Origin: Clostridiales bacterium
GTDB lineage: Bacteria; Bacillota; Clostridia; Christensenellales; CAG-138
DNA length: 8,559 nucleotides
Assembly: GCA_009783775.1 (NCBI GenBank)
Contig: WRCT01000070.1
Location: 1 to 8,559 of the forward strand
Direction of reading: 5' to 3'
This document shows positions 5,831 through 8,559 of the stretch, one piece after another. A program made the translations under genes and the position numbers. The notes under the pieces are model-generated. The model was not told the origin of the DNA and made no database searches. It was given only the letters and a program-made list of their open reading frames with translations. The stretch's first letter is position 1; the number at the start of each line of letters is the position of its first letter.

Positions 5831-5950
5831 TCAGTATTGTCGAGGGCGGTTGTAATTATGCAATGTCACCGTACTTGTCAACAGCCGCCCGCGTCTTGCG
5901 CCGGATTGGGTGCAGGTATGGAGTAGTTCAAAGGTAACAGGTTGGGTCAA
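5831..5950 (-). pseudogene. 5' remnant of tgt
   Basis: A 39-codon reading frame starting TTG at 5950-5948 with an ideal AAGGAG (5964-5959) 8 nt upstream. Its first residues are MTQPVTFELLHTCTQSGARR, then GRLLTS. They align with intact Tgt (MKGFKFELLHTCIQSGARRGRLHTP) and then break into unrelated codons up to a TGA at 5833-5831. It therefore looks like the 5' end of a tgt gene cut after about 25 codons. It lies where tgt would be expected downstream of queA, so its leader and ribosome binding site may be the ancestral ones. The rest of the gene lies on the other side of the ATPase. A short peptide could still be made. The homology is clear from the aligned residues; the insertion scenario is inference. 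Confidence 0.85.
5885..5932. repeat. Direct repeat B (tgt remnant), 48 bp
   Basis: Partner of 4460-4507, with 43 of 48 identical positions and the longest exact run TGCAGGTATGGAGTAGTTC. The two repeats enclose about 1.4 kb carrying only the ATPase gene, its promoter and the inverted repeat. Confidence 0.9.
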
Positions 5951-5970
5951 GGGTGTTTCTCCTTACTTAT

Positions 5971-6066
5971 TTAACCGCGAATGACGCGAATGGCGCGAAT
6001 ACCGCTGCGGCGGGGTTTTCTATTCTACCACGAAAAGCACGAAAAGGCACGAAACGCTGCGGCGGG
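5971..6066. repeat. Composite tandem repeats with two CGCTGCGGCGGG caps
   Basis: TTAAC (5971-5975) is followed by three 9-bp units, CGCGAATGA, CGCGAATGG and CGCGAATAC (5976-6002), ending exactly at CGCTGCGGCGGG (6003-6014). After a 14-bp spacer come CACGAAAAG, CACGAAAAGG and CACGAAA (6029-6054), ending exactly at a second CGCTGCGGCGGG (6055-6066). The nonamer block recurs at 8166-8209. The 413-bp stretch 5720-6132 holds no intact gene: it contains the ATPase promoter, the tgt remnant, this composite and the palindrome pair. Confidence 0.85.
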
Positions 6067-6120
6067 TAGACGCGCAATACGCGCCCCTACAACGGTGGGC
6101 GGGCTGACCCAGCCCCTACG
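6062..6120 (-). repeat. Second pair of GTAGGGGC-type palindromic repeats
   Basis: On the minus strand the first unit (6120-6097) starts CGTAGGGGCTGGG and its arm GGGCTGGG pairs imperfectly with AGCCCGCCC. The second (6091-6062) starts TGTAGGGGCGCG with arms GCGCGTA / TGCGCGTC and ends CCCGC. The flank AACCGTAGGGGC is shared with the rimI-end copy at 1876-1865. Two units in the same orientation recall 1806-1872. Confidence 0.7.
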
Positions 6121-6132
6121 GTTACAGGTGCG

Positions 6133-6429
6133 TTACAGTCCCCAGTATTTCTCTAAAAACGCGTCGCCGAGGATTGCGCGATATACCTCGATGTTTTCCA
6201 CGATCATTTGCTCGATCGTCAGTCCATTGTCAAAGCCCGATTTGAATGTGCCGGCCAACAGAGCAAAGTTCTCGTGGTTCGGGCGGAAGGTGGTGCTGTC
6301 TCTATGCTCGGTATCAAACCAGGAGTAATGTCCTCTTTCATCATAAGAGATCGAGACCAGCTCTCCATCGCTTAATCTGACGGTGATACTCGCCCATGTT
6401 TCACAACCTCGCATAGAATAATAGCCCAT
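6133..6429 (-). CDS. Hypothetical protein, 98 residues
   Basis: I do not recognise this protein. It starts MGYYSMRGCETWASITVRLS, is acidic, has alternating strand-like segments in the first half (WASITVRLSDGELVSISYD) and a probable helix near the end (TIEQMIVENIEVYRAILGD), and ends FLEKYWGL. No signal peptide or membrane segment is seen. It begins 18 nt after the queA stop and is probably co-transcribed. There is no ribosome binding site before the ATG at 6429 or the in-frame ATG at 6414. An extended -10 (TGC-TATACT, ending at 6434) lies only 4 nt upstream, which would place a transcription start inside the first codons. The start is therefore uncertain. The codon pattern and sensible composition favour a real gene, which separates queA from the tgt remnant. 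Confidence 0.6.
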   Translation of the reverse strand: MGYYSMRGCETWASITVRLSDGELVSISYDERGHYSWFDTEHRDSTTFRPNHENFALLAGTFKSGFDNGLTIEQMIVENIEVYRAILGDAFLEKYWGL

Positions 6430-6447
6430 GTGCAGTATAGCATAATT

Positions 6448-7617
6448 CTAATAAAAAAGACAGGCGTCGCCGAAGGAGAAGAAACGGTAGCGGGAGGCGA
6501 CGGCGTGGGCGTAGAGGCGCAGGATTTCTTCACGCGAGGCGAAGGCGGAGATGAGCATGAGCAGGGTGGATTCGGGCAGGTGGAAGTTGGTGATCAAGGC
6601 GTCGCAGGCGCGGAAAGCGTAGCCGGGCGTGATGAAGATGGAGGTCAGGCCGCTGGCGGCGTGAATCGTGCCGTTTTCGTCCGCCACGCTTTCGAGGGTG
6701 CGCACCGAGGTTGTGCCCACGCAGACCACGCGCCCGCCCGCGGCCCGCGCCGCGTTGATGGCTGCCGCCGCCTCGGCCGAAACTTGATAATACTCCGCGT
6801 GCATTTGGTGATCCTCGAGACTTTCGGCGGACACGGGACGGAAGGTGCCCAGCCCCACATGCAGCAGAATGTCGACAATGGTCACGCCCTTGGCCGCGAT
6901 TTGGGCGAGCAGGGCCTCGTCAAAGTGCAGGCCCGCGGTGGGCGCGGCGGCGGAGCCCTGCTGCCGCGCGTAGACCGTCTGGTAGCGCTCGCGCTCGGCC
7001 AGGCGCTCGGTGATGTATGGCGGCAGGGGCATCTCCCCCGCACGATCCAGGACTTCCTCAAAGATACCGTTGTAGGCGAGCCGAACGCGTTTGCCGCCGT
7101 CGAGGGGCAGGTCGCCCAATATGGTTGCGAAAAGTTCGTCCGTGACGCGGTAGGTTTGGCCGGCCTTGGCGCGCTTGGCGGGGCGGACCAGGCATTCCCA
7201 TTCGTCGCTGGTATGCTGAGATTGTGGGTCAAGCCCGCAATGACGTGGGGTGTCGCCGTGAGATTGCGGATCAAGCCCGCAATGACGTGGGGTGTCGCAA
7301 TGACGTGGGGTGTCGCAATGGCGGGGGGTGTTGCAATGGCGGGGGGTGTCGCCCGCAATGCGGGAGAGCAGCAGGATCTCCAAGTGGCCGCCGGTGTCCT
7401 CACGCGTGGCGTGCAAGCGGGCGGGGATCACCTTTGTGGTATTGCGCACCAGCACGTCGCCCGGGCGCAGCAAATCCACGATGTCCGAAAAGACGCCGTC
7501 CCGAATTTCCTTGGTGGCCCTGTTGTATGACAGCAGCCGTGACGCGCTGCGCCTTTCGGCGGGAGTCTGCGCAATCAGTTCGGGCGGCAGGTGATAGAAA
7601 AAGTCGCTGGTTTTCAT
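6448..7617 (-). CDS. queA: S-adenosylmethionine:tRNA ribosyltransferase-isomerase
   Basis: QueA moves the ribosyl part of SAM onto preQ1-34 of tRNA, giving epoxyqueuosine, one step after Tgt. Family blocks are clear: MKTSDFFYHLPPELIAQTP at the start, PGDVLVRNTTKVIPARL (52-68), VYARQQGSAAAPTAGLHF (215-232), HVGLGTFRPV (253-262), GTTSVRTLES (301-310) and NFHLPESTLLMLISAF (344-359). At 389 residues it exceeds the usual 340-350. The excess is an in-frame insert of about 47 residues (near 91-137) between GGHLEILLLSRIAGD and DEWECLVRPAKR, built from DTPRHC hexapeptides and two RHCGLDPQS units encoded by DNA repeats. Removing it gives about 342 residues. There is no ribosome binding site, and promoter geometry suggests a leaderless transcript. 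The start is canonical for the family. Confidence 0.94.
   Translation of the reverse strand: MKTSDFFYHLPPELIAQTPAERRSASRLLSYNRATKEIRDGVFSDIVDLLRPGDVLVRNTTKVIPARLHATREDTGGHLEILLLSRIAGDTPRHCNTPRHCDTPRHCDTPRHCGLDPQSHGDTPRHCGLDPQSQHTSDEWECLVRPAKRAKAGQTYRVTDELFATILGDLPLDGGKRVRLAYNGIFEEVLDRAGEMPLPPYITERLAERERYQTVYARQQGSAAAPTAGLHFDEALLAQIAAKGVTIVDILLHVGLGTFRPVSAESLEDHQMHAEYYQVSAEAAAAINAARAAGGRVVCVGTTSVRTLESVADENGTIHAASGLTSIFITPGYAFRACDALITNFHLPESTLLMLISAFASREEILRLYAHAVASRYRFFSFGDACLFY
7207..7351 (-). repeat. In-frame repeat insertion inside queA
   Basis: Two 39-bp copies of a palindromic element (7218-7256 and 7260-7298; + strand GAGATTG(C/T)GG(A/G)TCAAGCCCGC then AATGACG) are followed by 18-bp direct repeats at 7280, 7298, 7316 and 7334. 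Each 18-mer is CAATG(A/G)CG(T/G)GGGGTGT(C/T)G. An isolated 18-mer also lies at 7238-7255. The core arms ATTGCGG / CCGCAAT can form a hairpin. Period 18 preserves the reading frame and gives the hexapeptide DTPRHC (first copy NTPRHC). Confidence 0.9.
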
Positions 7618-7624
7618 GAGGGAC

Positions 7625-7653
7625 AGTATAATAGAAATTGCGGGCTATGACAA
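7625..7653 (-). promoter_or_regulatory. Promoter of queA, predicted leaderless
   Basis: On the minus strand TTGTCA (7653-7648) and TATACT (7630-7625) each match consensus at 5 of 6 positions and are 17 bp apart. Only 7 nt separate the -10 from the queA ATG (7617), so the transcription start should fall at about 7618-7617, leaving essentially no leader. There is no Shine-Dalgarno sequence before the ATG, consistent with this. Confidence 0.65.
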
Positions 7654-7667
7654 GGTTGTGATATAAT
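7638..7667 (+). promoter_or_regulatory. Promoter of yjbQ with extended -10
   Basis: TTGCGG (7638-7643) lies 18 bp before TATAAT (7662-7667), which is preceded by TGA to form an extended -10 (TGn-TATAAT). It faces away from the queA promoter and the two overlap, sharing 7638-7653, so only one polymerase could occupy the site at a time. Confidence 0.65.
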
Positions 7668-7678
7668 TCGTAAAAAGA

Positions 7679-7710
7679 ATTACGCATTGCGCATTACGCA
7701 TTACGAATTA
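7679..7710. repeat. Tandem heptamer array, ATTACGC type, in the yjbQ leader
   Basis: Units ATTACGC (7679), ATTGCGC (7686), ATTACGC (7693), ATTACGA (7700) and a terminal ATTA (7707) run directly into the GAGGAGG ribosome binding site at 7711. The array makes up most of the predicted untranslated leader. Confidence 0.85.
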
Positions 7711-7725
7711 GAGGAGGCTTCCGAC

Positions 7726-8142
7726 ATGAAATCCTATCGCAAAGAACTGACCGTCACCACCAAGACGCGGCGGGCGTATGTGAACATCACGCGCGAGGTG
7801 GAGGCGGCGCTGCGCGAAAGCGGCGTGCACGAGGGGCTGTGCTTGGTCAACGCCATGCACATCACGGCCAGCGTGTTCATCAACGACAATGAGAGCGGCC
7901 TGCACCGCGATTTTGAGCGTTGGCTGGAAAAGCTCGCGCCGGAAAAGCCCTACAGCCAGTATGACCACAACGGCTATGAGGACAACGCGGACGCGCATTT
8001 GAAACGCTCCGTTATGGGACGGGAGGTCGTGGTGGCGGTCACAAACGGGCGGCTGGACTTCGGGCCCTGGGAGCAGATTTTTTACGGCGAGTTTGACGGT
8101 ATGCGGGCGAAGAGGTTGTTGATTAAGATTATTGGGGAATAG
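7726..8142 (+). CDS. yjbQ: YjbQ/UPF0047 family protein (secondary thiamine-phosphate synthase enzyme family)
   Basis: A 138-residue protein matching the YjbQ family over its whole length, the usual size. Conserved blocks are CLVNAMHITASVFINDNE (43-60), NADAHLKRSVMGREVVV (87-103) and the C-terminal NGRLDFGPWEQIFYGEFDG (106-124) then KIIGE. The conserved histidines and acidic residues (H50, D57, H91, E120) lie where the family has them. E. coli YjbQ can supply weak thiamine-phosphate synthase activity when overproduced, but its physiological role is unsettled, so no pathway is claimed. The ATG at 7726 is chosen because GAGGAGG lies 8 nt upstream. The frame is open to a TTG at 7687, but that part is the repeat array. 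It is the only rightward gene and is not in the tRNA-modification operon. Confidence 0.9.
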   Translation: MKSYRKELTVTTKTRRAYVNITREVEAALRESGVHEGLCLVNAMHITASVFINDNESGLHRDFERWLEKLAPEKPYSQYDHNGYEDNADAHLKRSVMGREVVVAVTNGRLDFGPWEQIFYGEFDGMRAKRLLIKIIGE

Positions 8143-8143
8143 G

Positions 8144-8275
8144 CGCTCACGCGGGTGGGGACGGATTAACCGCGAATGACGCGAATGGCGCGAATATCGC
8201 TCACGCGGGGGAAATTACTGGCGTAATTTCAGACTCCAGATTCCAGATGCCAGATTCCAGAATCGCTCACGCGGG
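8144..8275 (+). repeat. Composite repeat block with three CGCTCACGCGGG caps
   Basis: CGCTCACGCGGG occurs exactly at 8144-8155 (2 bp after the yjbQ stop codon starts its spacer), 8198-8209 and 8264-8275. Between the first two lies TTAAC plus nonamers CGCGAATGA, CGCGAATGG and CGCGAATAT (8166-8197). Between the last two lie a perfect 8-bp hairpin, GAAATTAC / GTAATTTC (8211-8230), and five heptamers of the CAGATTC family (8230-8264). Confidence 0.85.
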
Positions 8276-8559
8276 AGATTTTGTAAAAAAATTGAAATTA
8301 GAAATAAGGATTTGTATTGTTCATGCGTCTTATGGGTGAGTATGCTTTTTCAATAGACCTGTCCAACCGTCATTGCGGCTCGGGGGCCGCAATGGGGCCC
8401 ACTGATTAAATCGTGAGGTGGAATAGTCGGCCTGCCAAAAGCTCCTATGTTGGGCAATGTCATCAACTTAAGGAAAAGAGAGCAGGCTGTAATATTTACA
8501 GTCTGTTTTCTTGTGCTGAGAGGGGTGAAACCGTACGATAAAAGAAAAGGGGTGACGGG
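8276..8559. other. Right-hand region without a recognised gene
   Basis: AT-rich sequence follows the repeats to about 8370. AAGGA at 8306 precedes a possible 30-codon ORF (TTG 8317 or ATG 8323 to TAA 8409; MRLMGEYAFSIDLSNRHCG...). Its end is formed by a palindrome, ATTGCGGC (8372-8379) / GCCGCAAT (8386-8393), so it may be a gene fragment cut by a repeat. From ATG 8447 a frame stays open to the window end (MLGNVINLRKREQAVIFTVC...) but has no ribosome binding site. CTGTAA / TTACAG (8487-8492 and 8496-8501) is a small hairpin followed by a T-rich run. None of these is secure. Confidence 0.35.

Noticed and set aside
5855..5881. Second promoter upstream of the ATPase (TTGACA ... CATAAT, minus strand)
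   Set aside because: The spacing is only 15 bp, or 17 bp with a very poor -10 (TAATTA). The hexamer is explained by the tgt remnant codons, and a perfect promoter lies closer to the gene.
7238..7351. Possible CRISPR array
   Set aside because: The 18-bp units are directly contiguous with no unique spacers, lie inside queA and keep its reading frame.
6430..7530. Long + strand open frame (366 codons) opposite queA
   Set aside because: It is antisense to a clearly conserved gene. Its composition (Gly, Val, Arg, Ala rich) is that of a shadow frame, and its repetitive WGVAM segment is only the reverse of the 18-bp repeats.
7687..7725. TTG start for yjbQ
   Set aside because: The codons fall in the heptamer array. 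GAGGAGG is placed correctly for the ATG at 7726, where family similarity begins.
8420..8440. Frame encoding GIVGLPK, like the start of a YchF GTPase
   Set aside because: The match is only seven residues. It is preceded by an in-frame TGA rather than a start, and nothing after it resembles YchF.
8487..8512. Rho-independent terminator
   Set aside because: The 6-bp stem CTGTAA / TTACAG is AT-rich and the T-run is interrupted. It is also far from the yjbQ stop.

Overview
The window looks like chromosomal DNA of a moderately GC-rich member of the Clostridia (Bacillota), plausibly an uncultured gut lineage. This is inferred from three things: strong AAGGAGG-type ribosome binding sites, the tsaE-tsaB-rimI order joined to a queA/tgt queuosine cluster, and the companion families (SEC-C protein, DUF3795 protein, DUF4143-type ATPase). 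No rRNA, tRNA or CRISPR array was seen.

All genes but one read leftward. In transcription order from the right: queA (7617-6448), a 98-residue unknown (6429-6133), a repeat-filled spacer, a broken 5' copy of tgt (5950-5831), a DUF4143-type ATPase with its own consensus promoter (5719-4523), intact tgt (4522-3410), tsaE (3413-2940), tsaB (2943-2320), rimI (2323-1868), a 78-bp palindrome-bearing gap, a SEC-C protein (1789-1286) and a methyltransferase (1289-660). Nearly every junction from tgt to rimI, and secC/methyltransferase, is a 4-bp stop/start overlap, so these are tightly coupled operons. A second leftward unit with more AT-rich sequence follows: a truncated small ORF (504-367), a DUF3795 protein (354-61) and the start of an exported protein (64-1). 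The only rightward gene is a YjbQ/UPF0047 protein (7726-8142), divergent from queA across overlapping promoters.

Functionally this is a tRNA-modification neighbourhood. Tgt and QueA act in queuosine synthesis at tRNA position 34. TsaE and TsaB belong to the t6A37 machinery. RimI is the ribosomal-protein/TsaD-associated acetyltransferase that usually sits beside them.

Two things stand out. First, the ATPase gene lies between two 48-bp imperfect direct repeats that are both the 5' end of tgt. One belongs to intact tgt. The other is a 39-codon remnant that keeps a good ribosome binding site. This looks like an insertion into the start of tgt that left a duplicated 5' end. Second, the locus is full of short repeats. 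Palindromic RHCGLDPQS-encoding elements sit in frame inside queA and tsaB. A heptamer array forms the end of tsaE and the start of tsaB. Paired GTAGGGGC palindromes occur at two places, one providing the rimI stop codon. Several tandem arrays each end exactly at a 12-bp CGCT(CAC/GCG)GCGGG-like cap. The queA promoter geometry also predicts a leaderless mRNA.
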